64,000 bases of DNA from assembly GCF_000471625.1 (NCBI RefSeq), contig NZ_AUSW01000011.1:124001-188000 (forward strand), given 5' to 3'. A program made the translations under genes and the position numbers. The stretch comes from Psychrobacter aquaticus CMS 56. Lineage in GTDB: Bacteria > Pseudomonadota > Gammaproteobacteria > Pseudomonadales > Moraxellaceae. The stretch's first letter is position 1. Each line of letters starts with the position of its first letter. This document shows, in pieces, positions 1 to 9,165 of the stretch. A model generated the notes under the pieces. It was not told the origin of the DNA. It did no database searches and worked only from the letters and a program-made list of their open reading frames with translations.

Positions 1-483
1 TGCAGCGCCGCCAGACTGGTTATAACCACCTTGCTGTGCTGGCTGATTGTTTGCTTGCTGACCAAAATTGTTCTGGTTGTTTTGACCGCCTTGATTGCCA
101 TAGCCGCCTTGATTTTGACCACCAAAATTACTGCTGTCTTGGCCACCACTTTGACCGTCTAGCATTTGCATTTGCTCAGCACGAATCTCGGTAATATAAC
201 GATCTTGTCCGCTTTGGTCTTGATATTTACGGGTACGCAAACTGCCTTCGATATAGACTTTGCTGCCTTTACGCAAATACTGCGCGGCAATCTCTCCTAG
301 ACGGTTGAATAATGAGATACGATGCCACTCCGTCGCTTCTCTTTTTTCACCGCTCTGTTTGTCTGTCCATTGCTCTGATGTCGCAACCGAAATATTGGTC
401 ACGCTACCGCCATTGTTAAATTGACGTGCCTCAGGATCTGCTCCAAGGTTACCGATGATGATAACTTTATTAACTCCGCGCAT
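1..483 (-). CDS. ssb: single-stranded DNA-binding protein SSB (partial, C-terminus beyond window)
   Basis: SSB coats single-stranded DNA in replication, recombination and repair. The reading frame starts at the ATG at 483-481 with the typical SSB opening ([18 protein letters not shown]), followed by an OB-fold of about 110 residues containing [26 protein letters not shown] sequence. A long Gly/Gln/Asn-rich linker follows. The gene runs off the left edge before the expected acidic tip that binds partner proteins, so the end is not visible. It lies two genes from uvrA on the opposite strand, a common arrangement in this group. A 19-bp palindrome at 588-606, about 105 bp upstream of the start, may regulate it; the same motif precedes recA. 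Confidence 0.96.
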   Translation of the reverse strand, partial: MRGVNKVIIIGNLGADPEARQFNNGGSVTNISVATSEQWTDKQSGEKREATEWHRISLFNRLGEIAAQYLRKGSKVYIEGSLRTRKYQDQSGQDRYITEIRAEQMQMLDGQSGGQDSSNFGGQNQGGYGNQGGQNNQNNFGQQANNQPAQQGGYNQSGGAA

Positions 484-587
484 GATACCGTCCTTTTACT
501 TATGAATAATCTGATGAATCGTTTTAATCGTCATTGAATAGCATATTAACCAATTTTTGTTTAAATATCTACAAGCCATCGGCTGGA

Positions 588-606
588 TGCGACAGCACTT
601 GTCGCA
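588..606. promoter_or_regulatory. palindromic candidate operator upstream of ssb
   Basis: A perfect dyad TGCGACA-N5-TGTCGCA lies in the ssb upstream region. The same arms with the same 5-base spacing occur upstream of recA (63383-63401), and I found no other copy in the window. Its size and symmetry fit a dimeric helix-turn-helix repressor. The operator role is inferred. Confidence 0.5.
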
Positions 607-727
607 AGAAATATATTCATCGAGATTTTTATAGATTAAAAATAATACAGCTACTATTTTGCCATTTTAACAAGTGGATGAACACCTGCAATCACCACTG
701 TTTTTAAAGTAAGCTTATCAACCAACA

Positions 728-1330
728 TTATTTGGCGTCAGTGTTATTGCGATGCAAGCTTAACGTCACACTACCCAATTCCACACCGAATTTTTTCATC
801 ACTGAACGATTGAGCATGACATCTTGATCGATTAAATACATCCAATCATCAAAATTGACTTTATAAGTTTTATCATCGACAGGTAGCTCTAATAGATACT
901 GCCAATGCAACGTATTGCCAACCACTTCCCCTGTTGCCTCGCCGATGACGTCACCAGCCGTGCCTTTCCAGCTACCGTCAGCTTGCTGCGTCAGACGCCA
1001 TATACGTTGTGAATTTGAACCATCTGCCCATGAGAATTTTTCGTCTAAAACAATGACATCATCCCCTTCATGGGTCGCATTGATATCCACATAAAAACGT
1101 TTTTTGACCTCGCCGCTTCGTCCTTGAAACATGCCCCAGCCATCAATCTGACCTAAAAAAAACTCATGCATATCGAGCGTTGGCGTGGTGTTTTGATAAG
1201 TTTGAATATTTTGGGTAGCACAGCCTGAGATCAATAAAGTGACTGACAACGCAAGACCTGTTCCAAACTTAGTCATGGTCGACAAGTTTGTCTTGCCAAT
1301 CATATTAGATAACGTATTAAATTTACTCAT
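728..1330 (-). CDS. DUF3833-type lipoprotein
   Basis: A 200-residue predicted lipoprotein. A long N-terminal segment with a hydrophobic stretch ends in a lipobox (LISGC, cysteine near residue 37), so it should be lipid-anchored after signal peptidase II cleavage. The rest resembles the DUF3833 family, with a 'F.G.IDGWGMFQGRSGEVKKRFYVDI' style opening and a predicted beta-rich, lipocalin-like body of unknown function. The start at 1330 is unusually far from the hydrophobic segment; the internal ATG before TKFGTGLALSV would give a more normal signal peptide. It sits between ssb and the MFS exporter on the same strand, with about 95 bp to the latter. Family assignment is from memory of the pattern. 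Confidence 0.75.
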   Translation of the reverse strand: MSKFNTLSNMIGKTNLSTMTKFGTGLALSVTLLISGCATQNIQTYQNTTPTLDMHEFFLGQIDGWGMFQGRSGEVKKRFYVDINATHEGDDVIVLDEKFSWADGSNSQRIWRLTQQADGSWKGTAGDVIGEATGEVVGNTLHWQYLLELPVDDKTYKVNFDDWMYLIDQDVMLNRSVMKKFGVELGSVTLSLHRNNTDAK

Positions 1331-1425
1331 ATTAATTTCTTTTAAATAGAGATAAAAACTTAAGGTGTATTATAAATTTGGCTATGATTGTGACTGTGGC
1401 ACTGATAGCAACGGCTTAGCGCGTC

Positions 1426-2790
1426 CTAAATGTCCAATGGACTTTGTGCCAAGCTCGATAACTGCTGCCGTGAGTTATCTGTCAACTGTGTCTTATCTAA
1501 CTTCAAATAAGCGACTTGCTCTTTTGCCATCACCACCAGCTCATCAACGCCATCTACTGCCAGCATTTGCCGTGACCAATCTTGGATATTGATATTTTTG
1601 GGAATCGTCACCGTCGTGCTCGATAAATAAGGCGGCTGAGCAATTGGAATAATAAGCAGCAATGCCGCACCCATGATGAATGCCAATATACCCCACGCCA
1701 GCACATTGGGTTGACTTAATAATAACCCGCCCATTGCGCCGCCAACGAAAGCGCCAAAAAACTGGCTGGATGAATTGAGCCCCATCGCGGTCGCTTTATT
1801 GGCCACTGGTGCGCGCTTCGATATCCACGAAGGAATCGTCGCCTCAAGTAGATTAAAACCCATAAAATACAATAATAACCCAAAAATAATACCAACACCG
1901 ACCTGACTACCGAGCGCCAGTATGACCAAAGAAGCGGTCATTAATGCAATCGCGCCCAAAAACACTTGGCGCATCTTACGTTTCTTTTCGGCAATGATGA
2001 TAAAGGGAATCGCGACCGCAAAGCCGATAAATAATAGTGGCAAATACACCAAGCCTTGCTGACGTACCGATAGCCCCATTACCTCACTTAATTGGTGCGG
2101 CAAAATAACAAAAATCGCCGTCATGGTCAGATGTAGCGCAAAGATACCGATATGCAAGCGATTCAAATCGCCGATTTTGAGGACGGTTGCTAACTGCTCA
2201 CCAATCGATTTATTGTCTAAATTGTGCTTGAGTACGCGTAACGGTGTGGGTACAACCAATAATAACACCATCGCCAAAACAGCGAAGCCTGCGGTCAGCC
2301 AAAACAATCCTGAAATACCAAGCGAACCCACAAGCAAGGGACCAAAAGCAAAAGCCAGCATGATAGAGGTGGCAATGGTTAATCCCATCGTCGCCATTGC
2401 TTTGGTGCGCATCTCTTCACGAGTCACATCTGCCAGTAACGCCATGAGCACCGCAGAGACCGCACCACTACCCGCCAGCGCTCGACCAATGATGACCTCA
2501 TAGATATCCGTCGCATTGGCAGCGATGATACCGCCAATGGCAAATAAAATTAAACCCAAAAATATAATCGGTTTACGCGGAAACTTATCAGCAGCAAGGC
2601 TCATTGGTATCTGAAAAATAGCTTGCCCTAAGCCATAAATACCAACTGCCAGACCAATCAAAAATGGCGTGGCATGCGCATAATTATCACCGTATACCGA
2701 AAACACAGGCACAATCATAAACAAGCCAATCATCCGCAAAGCAAATATACCACCGACCCCAAGAATTGCCCGTTTTTCTACGCTATTCAT
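1426..2790 (-). CDS. YajR-like MFS transporter with C-terminal soluble domain
   Basis: A 454-residue major facilitator superfamily protein with about 12 membrane segments. The MFS signature lies in the loop between helices 2 and 3 (AADKFPRKPIIFLG), and the N-terminus opens directly into the first helix. After the last helix (about residue 385) there is a soluble tail of some 65 residues (INIQDWSRQMLAVDGVDELVVM...). It resembles the ferredoxin-like YAM domain of Escherichia coli YajR, which is the same length. The substrate is unknown. A good Shine-Dalgarno (TGAGG) precedes the ATG. It is divergent from uvrA across about 600 bp. Confidence 0.85.
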   Translation of the reverse strand: MNSVEKRAILGVGGIFALRMIGLFMIVPVFSVYGDNYAHATPFLIGLAVGIYGLGQAIFQIPMSLAADKFPRKPIIFLGLILFAIGGIIAANATDIYEVIIGRALAGSGAVSAVLMALLADVTREEMRTKAMATMGLTIATSIMLAFAFGPLLVGSLGISGLFWLTAGFAVLAMVLLLVVPTPLRVLKHNLDNKSIGEQLATVLKIGDLNRLHIGIFALHLTMTAIFVILPHQLSEVMGLSVRQQGLVYLPLLFIGFAVAIPFIIIAEKKRKMRQVFLGAIALMTASLVILALGSQVGVGIIFGLLLYFMGFNLLEATIPSWISKRAPVANKATAMGLNSSSQFFGAFVGGAMGGLLLSQPNVLAWGILAFIMGAALLLIIPIAQPPYLSSTTVTIPKNINIQDWSRQMLAVDGVDELVVMAKEQVAYLKLDKTQLTDNSRQQLSSLAQSPLDI

Positions 2791-2805
2791 ACTTGCCTCA
2801 CTGGT

Positions 2806-2892
2806 TGCTCATTGCTGGTTTATCATACTGCCCTACTGATTCATCATGACTGCCCTACTGATTCATCATTACTGCACTGCTAATTTATCACT
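2806..2892. repeat. 22-bp tandem repeat, about 3-4 units
   Basis: Two nearly identical 22-base units (2827-2848 and 2849-2870, differing in the last base) are followed by a diverged third unit (2871-2892) and preceded by a partial, degenerate one (about 2806-2826). The unit core is CTGATTCATCAT. It lies just upstream of the MFS gene start. The remaining space to uvrA (about 2893-3396) shows no gene or clear site. Confidence 0.8.
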
Positions 2893-3396
2893 GCTGCTCT
2901 GGCAAAATGTCAGCCGATAAATCAAGCCCCATAGTATAAGACATTCGCCGTCAGGTTGCCGAGACTTTTGTCTTTTTGCCATTACTCTAGCCACTTCTAC
3001 GTTATCCTAATCATTCCTGCGTTCCCCATACATGCGAGGCGATACTTTTGTTACTAAGTGCATCTGGTGCATCGTCATACCTTGAATAATCTGCCGATCA
3101 TGACAATAAAGTACAACGTTATTAGAAAGATTGTCTCATAAACTTTAAATGCCAAACGGCCCTATAAAATAACTGTGCTCAACGAGAGTATCAAACCAGA
3201 ATGACAGTATCTGACTAAATCTATAACAAACACCCCCTGTTACTTAACCCTCATTTGATTTAAATTCGTTCAGTAAGATTAAAATAAAAACAACCATTCA
3301 TAATTTTGATTAAGCAGTGAATTCATCTTCATTGACCCTTTTACGTTTTAGACCTCTTTTCAAATACCATTTTAGCAAATAGGAAACCTATCACCG

Positions 3397-6303
3397 ATGG
3401 CACATGACCATATCGCAATACGCGGCGCACGTACTCATAATTTAAAAAACATCGACCTAGACATTCCACGAGATAAATTTGTGGTGATTACTGGCCTATC
3501 TGGCTCAGGCAAATCTTCGTTGGCATTCGATACACTTTATGCCGAAGGGCAACGTCGTTATGTCGAGAGCTTGTCGGCTTACGCGCGTCAGTTCCTCTCA
3601 CAGATGGAAAAACCTGACGTTGATAGTATCGAAGGTCTATCACCGGCGATTGCTATCGAGCAAAAATCCACCAACCATAACCCGCGCTCAACGGTTGGGA
3701 CGATTACCGAGATTTATGACTATTTGCGTCTGCTCTATGCACGTATCGGCACGCCCTTTTGTCCTGAACATGGCGAGCCCATGGTCGCGCAGTCGGTCAC
3801 TGAAATGGTCGATCAAGTCATGGCGCTGCCAGATGACACCAAGATCATGATCTTAGCGCCAGTGATTCGTGAGCGTAAAGGCGAACATACCGTCTTGCTT
3901 GAGCAATTGATTGGTCAAGGCTTTGTGCGCGTACGCGTCGATGGTGATGTCTATGATACCGACGAGCTACCAACGCTAGATAAAAAGAAAAAGCACACTA
4001 TCGAAGTCGTGGTTGATCGCTTCAAAGTCCGTGATGACTTGGGCAACCGCGTCGCTGAAAGTTTGGAGACGGCTCTGCGTTTGGGTCAAGGCATTGTGAC
4101 GTTGCACTTTATGGATGGCAATCCAAAAGAAGGCGGCGACGCCAATCAAGTCATGTCAGCGAAGCACTCTTGCCCTGTCTGTGATCGTGCCGTGCCTGAG
4201 CTTGAACCGCGCATGTTCAGTTTTAACAATCCTTACGGTGCGTGCCCAAGCTGTGACGGTCTGGGTAAACGTCAGTATTTCGCTGCCGAAAAACTGATTA
4301 CTCATCATGAAAAGTCACTCAATCAAGGTGCAATCAACGGGTGGGATAAGCGTCATGCTTACTACTTTGGTTTGCTCTCTACCGTCTGTAATCATTTTAA
4401 AATTGATATGGATGCCCCTTGGCAAGACCTGCCAAAAGTGCAGCAAGATATCATCATGCATGGCTCTGGTAAAGAGAAGCTGACTTTTAACTTTACTGAT
4501 GAGCGTGGTCGTAAAACCAACAAGACCGTGCCATTTGAAGGCGTATTGCCTTATTTAGAACGCCGTTATGCCAAAACCCAAAGCAATCTTGTACGTGATG
4601 AGCTGGCGAAATACTTGGCGGATACTACGTGTAACGTCTGTGATGGCGCGCGTCTCAATGAAATCTCGCGCAATGTCCGTGTCGATGATCAAACCATTGC
4701 TCAAATCGTCAAGCTCTCTATCGGTGACGCGGCTGACTATTATAAAACGCTAAAGATTGGCGGTCATAAAGGCGAAGTCGCAGAAAAAATCTTTAAAGAG
4801 ATTAACGAGCGTCTAAACTTCCTCGTCAGTGTCGGGCTTGATTATCTGTCGCTTGCCCGCTCTGCCGAAACCCTCTCAGGCGGTGAAGCACAGCGTATTC
4901 GCCTTGCCAGCCAAATTGGCGCAGGTCTCATGGGCGTGATGTACGTGCTCGATGAGCCGTCCATCGGTCTGCATCAGCGTGACAATGATCGCCTGCTAAA
5001 AACCTTAACGCGCTTGCGTGATTTGGGTAACACCGTATTGGTCGTGGAGCACGATGAAGACGCCATTCGCCAAGCGGATCACGTCATCGATATCGGTATC
5101 GGCGCAGGCGTTCACGGTGGTCATATCATCGCTCAGGGTACGGTCGATGACATCATGGCAAACAAAGAATCGCTCACTGGACAATACATGTCTGGTAAGA
5201 AAAGAATCGAGATTCCAGCCATTCGTCATAAAGCCAAAACAATAGATATGGAAGTCAAAGGGAAAGCCAAGCCCAAACAAGTCCCAATGGCGATTGAGTT
5301 AAAAGGTGCATCTGGTAATAACCTGCACGATGTTGATTTGACTTTACCTATTGGCATCATGACTTGTATTACGGGTGTCTCTGGCTCAGGTAAGTCGACT
5401 TTGATTAACCGTACGCTTATGCCTTTGGCCGCCACTCAGCTGAATAACGCTTCAACGCTGATTGCGGACAAGCATGACAGCATCAGTGGACTTGAGCATT
5501 TGGACAAAATGGTCGATATCGATCAAAGCCCGATTGGTCGGACGCCGCGCTCAAACCCAGCGACTTATACAGGCGTGTTTACTCCTGTGCGTGAAATGTT
5601 TGCACAAACACAAGAAGCGCGTGCTCGTGGTTATAAAGCCGGTCGCTTTAGCTTTAATGTAAAAGGCGGACGCTGTGAGATGTGTCAAGGTGATGGTCTC
5701 ATTAAAGTTGAGATGCATTTCTTACCTGATATGTATGTGCCGTGTGATACCTGTGAAGGCAAACGCTATAACCGCGAGACCTTAGAGATTCACTATAAAG
5801 GCAAGAGCATCGCCGATGTGCTTGATATGACGGTTGAGGATGCGACTGAGTTCTTCTCAGCCATTCCAGCGATTTATCGTCGTTTGCAAGCGTTGATGGA
5901 TGTTGGTCTTGGTTATATTCGCTTGGGTCAGTCTGCGCCCACGCTATCAGGTGGTGAAGCCCAGCGTGTTAAATTAGCTCGTGAGCTTGCCAAACGTGAT
6001 ACGGGGCAGACGCTCTATATCTTGGATGAGCCAACGACTGGCTTGCATTTCCATGATATCGATAAGCTGCTGCATATCCTGCATACCCTACGCGATAAAG
6101 GCAATACCATCGTCGTCATAGAGCATAATCTTGACGTTATCAAAACGGCCGATTGGGTGATTGACCTTGGCCCTGAAGGCGGTAAAGGTGGCGGACTCAT
6201 CATCGCTGAAGGCACGCCTGAGGAAGTGGCAGAAGTCAAAGGCTCGTATACGGGTGAGTTCTTGAAACCGATGCTTGAACAAGGGTTGAAAGAAGTAAGC
6301 TAA
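3397..6303 (+). CDS. uvrA: excinuclease ABC subunit A
   Basis: UvrA is the damage-recognition ATPase of nucleotide excision repair and loads UvrB at lesions. The 968-residue protein has two ABC ATPase modules. The first Walker A is GLSGSGKSS (about residues 33-41) and the second is GVSGSGKST; both have an LSGGEAQR signature and a DEPS/DEPT Walker B. The zinc-binding cysteines are present as CPVC...CPSC in the first half and CEMC...CDTC in the second. It is slightly longer than the E. coli protein (940), mostly through a basic stretch between the modules ([17 protein letters not shown]). A terminator follows at once, so it appears monocistronic. A short relic of a second uvrA-like gene lies at 9912-9971. 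Confidence 0.98.
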   Translation: MAHDHIAIRGARTHNLKNIDLDIPRDKFVVITGLSGSGKSSLAFDTLYAEGQRRYVESLSAYARQFLSQMEKPDVDSIEGLSPAIAIEQKSTNHNPRSTVGTITEIYDYLRLLYARIGTPFCPEHGEPMVAQSVTEMVDQVMALPDDTKIMILAPVIRERKGEHTVLLEQLIGQGFVRVRVDGDVYDTDELPTLDKKKKHTIEVVVDRFKVRDDLGNRVAESLETALRLGQGIVTLHFMDGNPKEGGDANQVMSAKHSCPVCDRAVPELEPRMFSFNNPYGACPSCDGLGKRQYFAAEKLITHHEKSLNQGAINGWDKRHAYYFGLLSTVCNHFKIDMDAPWQDLPKVQQDIIMHGSGKEKLTFNFTDERGRKTNKTVPFEGVLPYLERRYAKTQSNLVRDELAKYLADTTCNVCDGARLNEISRNVRVDDQTIAQIVKLSIGDAADYYKTLKIGGHKGEVAEKIFKEINERLNFLVSVGLDYLSLARSAETLSGGEAQRIRLASQIGAGLMGVMYVLDEPSIGLHQRDNDRLLKTLTRLRDLGNTVLVVEHDEDAIRQADHVIDIGIGAGVHGGHIIAQGTVDDIMANKESLTGQYMSGKKRIEIPAIRHKAKTIDMEVKGKAKPKQVPMAIELKGASGNNLHDVDLTLPIGIMTCITGVSGSGKSTLINRTLMPLAATQLNNASTLIADKHDSISGLEHLDKMVDIDQSPIGRTPRSNPATYTGVFTPVREMFAQTQEARARGYKAGRFSFNVKGGRCEMCQGDGLIKVEMHFLPDMYVPCDTCEGKRYNRETLEIHYKGKSIADVLDMTVEDATEFFSAIPAIYRRLQALMDVGLGYIRLGQSAPTLSGGEAQRVKLARELAKRDTGQTLYILDEPTTGLHFHDIDKLLHILHTLRDKGNTIVVIEHNLDVIKTADWVIDLGPEGGKGGGLIIAEGTPEEVAEVKGSYTGEFLKPMLEQGLKEVS

Positions 6304-6327
6304 TACAAGTTAGTGAGTTAATAATAA

Positions 6328-6357
6328 AAGGCTACTCTTTAGGGAGTGGCCTTTTTT
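6328..6357 (+). terminator. Rho-independent terminator of uvrA
   Basis: The stem AGGCTACTC / GAGTGGCCT (one G-T wobble) has a short loop and is followed by a run of seven T, 25 bp after the uvrA stop codon. Confidence 0.85.
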
Positions 6358-6409
6358 TATGTTTTAGAATAATATCTATTATTCAACACTATATCAAAGG
6401 AGTTTTCAT

Positions 6410-6877
6410 GTGACTGAAGCTGAGCTGACAAATGGTATTAACAAAATTATCCACAATAATGATATAGATACTGCTATTAACAATTTAAAAGGATACATGC
6501 GACTTCGTTACGGACATCCTGTTCTGTGTGAAAACCTTGCCAACTTATATATTGAAAAGAATGATTTTCGTCAGGCTGGAAAGTATATTTTCTATAAAGA
6601 ATATCTATCTAAAAAGGATAAAGAAATACTATCCGTTTACTTTAAGTATTTTGGAAATAATAAGATTAATATTTTAAAAGACTTAATAGCTGAAGGTACA
6701 AAATCACCTGTCCGAATAGACTATGATGTTAAAGTTGAATTATTCATCATGATGAATGAGGTGAAATCTGAAAATGGTTTTCTACCCAAATTCATGTGGA
6801 ATTGGTATTACCATTTTGAATCAAAATTTAAAAAAGATAGCAGGTATAGTCAACTTTCTCAATCAACGAGAAGATAG
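6410..6877 (+). CDS. unrecognised small soluble protein (possibly DUF6584-like)
   Basis: A 155-residue helical protein without a signal peptide or membrane segment. The N-terminal 60 residues (NDIDTAINNLKGYMRLRYGHPVLCENLANLYIEKNDFRQAGKYI) look like a TPR-type helical hairpin pair and faintly recall DUF6584; I do not recognise it firmly. The start is GTG at 6410. An ATG overlaps it (6408) but is followed immediately by TGA, so GTG is the only workable start, and AAAGGAG sits 7 bases upstream. Base composition is clearly AT-richer than the flanking uvrA, as are the two later small genes, which suggests acquired DNA. Function unknown; an immunity-type role is only a guess. Confidence 0.6.
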   Translation: MTEAELTNGINKIIHNNDIDTAINNLKGYMRLRYGHPVLCENLANLYIEKNDFRQAGKYIFYKEYLSKKDKEILSVYFKYFGNNKINILKDLIAEGTKSPVRIDYDVKVELFIMMNEVKSENGFLPKFMWNWYYHFESKFKKDSRYSQLSQSTRR

Positions 6878-6975
6878 ATTTATCAATTTTAGCCCGTAGA
6901 TTAGATTAACGAAGAAAATCCAACAATTCAATATTACAAAAAATTATCTTGTTAAGTATCGCATCCCATGCCAAT

Positions 6976-7158
6976 CTACTCATCATCATACTTAACTTTC
7001 AAAACTGCAATTGCCTTTAAAATCTGCTCACGGTTTTTGGCAGCTTTCATCTATTTTGGCAAACGACTGGCTAATGAACTATTTATCCAATTATCTACAT
7101 TTAGATTACGTTGCCTATGTTTAGCCGATACAAAGTCTTCTAAATATTGTAAATTCAA
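6976..7158 (-). pseudogene. possible relic of a small gene downstream of the LysE-type exporter
   Basis: On the minus strand, overlapping the exporter's stop codon, a frame encodes about 35 protein-like residues (LEDFVSAKHRQRNLNVDNW...). It is interrupted by one TAG (7053-7051) and then continues in frame from an ATG for 24 residues (MKAAKNREQILKAIAVLKV...) to a TAG at 6976. Composition and codon choice look coding, but there is no proper start and one internal stop. It may be a decayed gene end. No family recognised. Confidence 0.3.
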
Positions 7159-7784
7159 CCTTTCGCTATCAACCATGTGCCAGCCAATCCCATAAATGAA
7201 GCACCTACTCGGTTAAATTTCTGACGGGCTTTAGGACTTTTTAGACGTTGTTGCGCGTAACTCGCCATAAAGGCATACATCATCATGGCAACAATGGCGC
7301 AGCCAAAAATCACCAGACATAGAATCGTAATATCTACTCCAGTCAAGCTAGTTACTGGAAAAAAGCTAGGTAACAAGCTTATGTAGAACAAAATAACTTT
7401 TGGATTGCTAATAGATACCAAAAAGCCTGAAATCACACTTTTTAACCCTTCATTCTTATTCTTTAGCGCTACATTTCCAGTAATAATTTCACTTGGCACA
7501 GTCGTCCACATCTTGTACGCCAAGTAAAATAAATAACCTGCCCCTACAAACTTGACTACAGTAAACAATGTATTGAAATTGCTTGCTAACGCGCTCAGTC
7601 CATAAGCAGAGAACACCATATAAATAGTATCGCCTGCGGCAAGGCCAATGATTAAAGGCAGCGCTGCCCAAGAACCTTGTGTCATGGCTTTGGCAATAGT
7701 GGCAAATACACCAGGACCCGGCGTCATAATAAATATGAATACAGCAATGATGAAAGTAAATAGCTGGATAGTGGTGATGGTCAT
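7155..7784 (-). CDS. LysE/RhtB family amino-acid exporter
   Basis: A 209-residue inner-membrane protein of the LysE/RhtB translocator family. It opens with a hydrophobic helix followed by the family hallmark TPGPGVFATIAKAMTQG (about residues 21-37), then five further predicted membrane segments. Known members export amino acids or homoserine lactones; the substrate here cannot be read from sequence. It is the only recognisable gene in the AT-rich 6.4-9.1 kb patch and is transcribed against its neighbours. Its stop codon overlaps a possible gene relic. Confidence 0.88.
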   Translation of the reverse strand: MTITTIQLFTFIIAVFIFIMTPGPGVFATIAKAMTQGSWAALPLIIGLAAGDTIYMVFSAYGLSALASNFNTLFTVVKFVGAGYLFYLAYKMWTTVPSEIITGNVALKNKNEGLKSVISGFLVSISNPKVILFYISLLPSFFPVTSLTGVDITILCLVIFGCAIVAMMMYAFMASYAQQRLKSPKARQKFNRVGASFMGLAGTWLIAKG

Positions 7785-7988
7785 GACAGTCCTTTATATG
7801 TACATTAATACCTAAGTATAATTGAGCGAATAAACAAACTTCTATTTCAATATTATCATTTTAGAATAATTATAGGCTCAAAATGCTTATAGGCGTAAAC
7901 TTAAAAATTGATCAAACAGAAAACTCAATATAATGTCTTGTCATCAATTATATTCAATACCTCAAGCAGGGAAAAATGAGACTGAAAT

Positions 7989-8444
7989 ATGAAGACAATA
8001 GAAGAAAAAATCAGTCAAGCTGAATACATAATCTACCAATTTGAGCTAGAAGATTTAGGGACAGCTTTCGCTATTCTCAATGAAGTTATTGCCGATAATC
8101 GAGCAACCGATCTTGAGATCGCTGATGCTTTAAGTTTAAAAGGGTTAATAGTTGCAGGACCCGCTCCATGTCATACTGAATATGAAGAAGATGAGACGGG
8201 ACTGATTTATTACTTGCAAGCTTTGAAACATAATCCTTACCATCTTGGTTCGCTACTAAATATAATTCATTCATTTACCGAACATGATATGAGACAACCC
8301 TTTACTCGTGAAAACGCACCTGCTTTTATAAAGGCTTATGAAGTATTAAGAGATGATTTATACGATAGTCTGGATGAAAATGGTAGAAATTATCTGCTTA
8401 GATTTTCTGATACATACGACAGGTTTAAGCAAGAAAGATTGTGA
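7989..8444 (+). CDS. unrecognised small acidic protein
   Basis: A 151-residue soluble, acidic, largely helical protein. The middle (TEYEEDETGLIYYLQALKHNPYHLGSLLNIIHSF) resembles a tetratricopeptide-like helix pair; no catalytic motif is apparent. An AGGGA sequence 13 bases upstream is better spaced for an earlier ATG (7976) that opens only a 15-codon frame, so start choice is slightly uncertain. AT-rich, like the genes at 6410 and 8539. Size, acidity and orphan context recall immunity proteins of polymorphic toxin systems, but no toxin gene is visible. Confidence 0.6.
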   Translation: MKTIEEKISQAEYIIYQFELEDLGTAFAILNEVIADNRATDLEIADALSLKGLIVAGPAPCHTEYEEDETGLIYYLQALKHNPYHLGSLLNIIHSFTEHDMRQPFTRENAPAFIKAYEVLRDDLYDSLDENGRNYLLRFSDTYDRFKQERL

Positions 8445-8538
8445 CCTACCAGCAAGTCCTGTAGAACATTTAGGTTAGATGACCTAAGTAGGTTTCACTA
8501 GAAATTCAATACTAGAGCATGATATTCCGAGCAGCAAC

Positions 8539-9042
8539 ATGAAAACTCATCAAGAAGTATTAGTAGAATGTTGGTTTGACAAAACTGATGTAGAATCGAT
8601 TAGACAGTGGGCTTGCGTATTTATAGAGAAAAACAATAATATCCCTCAAGAAGTGTTTGAGCTATTGGACGCTAAAAAAGACCATTTTGAAGATATTCTT
8701 TTTAGACTCTCTGCAGCAGCAGAACCAGATTTTTCACCGCAATCATTGAGTGCAGAAATCTTAGCGGCTAAATATTTGATCAACTTAATTAAAAAATATT
8801 TAAATGATGAAATTACTCCTATGGATATCTGTAAAGTAATTAATAATATCGATTGTGGTTTTATGAACGCTCCGAGAGATTTACCTGGTAACGTTTCATA
8901 CTACCCTTGTTGGCTTGGCAATTTATATAGTAGCTGTGATTGGTGTGACGAGACGTGGACAAATAGCAATGCGCCTCACTTAAAACAAGATATAGAGAAT
9001 CAGTTACCTCAGATTCATGATTGGATTAAAAACAATCAATAG
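8539..9042 (+). CDS. unrecognised small acidic protein
   Basis: A 167-residue soluble acidic protein. The N-terminal two thirds are helical; the C-terminal part contains a Cys/Trp-rich patch (YYPCWLGNLYSSCDWCDETW). No known domain is recognised. It lies 94 bp after the preceding small gene in the same direction and is followed by a terminator, so the two may share a transcript. Composition and size are of the kind seen for immunity-type accessory proteins; that is inference only. Confidence 0.6.
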   Translation: MKTHQEVLVECWFDKTDVESIRQWACVFIEKNNNIPQEVFELLDAKKDHFEDILFRLSAAAEPDFSPQSLSAEILAAKYLINLIKKYLNDEITPMDICKVINNIDCGFMNAPRDLPGNVSYYPCWLGNLYSSCDWCDETWTNSNAPHLKQDIENQLPQIHDWIKNNQ

Positions 9043-9078
9043 TAAGTCAGATTAGATATGCCTTTTTTGAAAAGGATT

Positions 9079-9113
9079 AAAAAAGCACCAGCTTAATTGC
9101 TGATGCTTTTTTT
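9079..9113 (+). terminator. Rho-independent terminator
   Basis: The stem AGCACCAGC / GCTGATGCT (one mismatch) with loop TTAATT is followed by seven T. It closes the 8539-9042 gene. Confidence 0.75.
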
Positions 9114-9165
9114 GATGCATTAATAAGCGTTCATGATGCTTTAGCTCATCCTAGAATGAACTCTA

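Noticed and set aside
1365..1592. 75-codon plus-strand frame over the MFS gene end
   Set aside because: It is antisense to a well-supported gene and has no family resemblance or ribosome binding site.
2806..2892. CRISPR array
   Set aside because: The 22-bp units are contiguous with no spacers and no cas genes are present.
3100..3396. ssb/recA-type palindrome upstream of uvrA
   Set aside because: I looked for GCGACA/TGTCGC arms in the uvrA upstream region and found none; uvrA is therefore not included in the proposed regulon.
6968..7195. Plus-strand 75-codon frame
   Set aside because: It runs antisense into the exporter gene, lacks a ribosome binding site, and the minus strand gives a more protein-like reading.
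6410..9042. Complete polymorphic toxin or contact-inhibition system
   Set aside because: No toxin, secretion or adhesin gene accompanies the three small proteins, and none matches a named immunity family with confidence.
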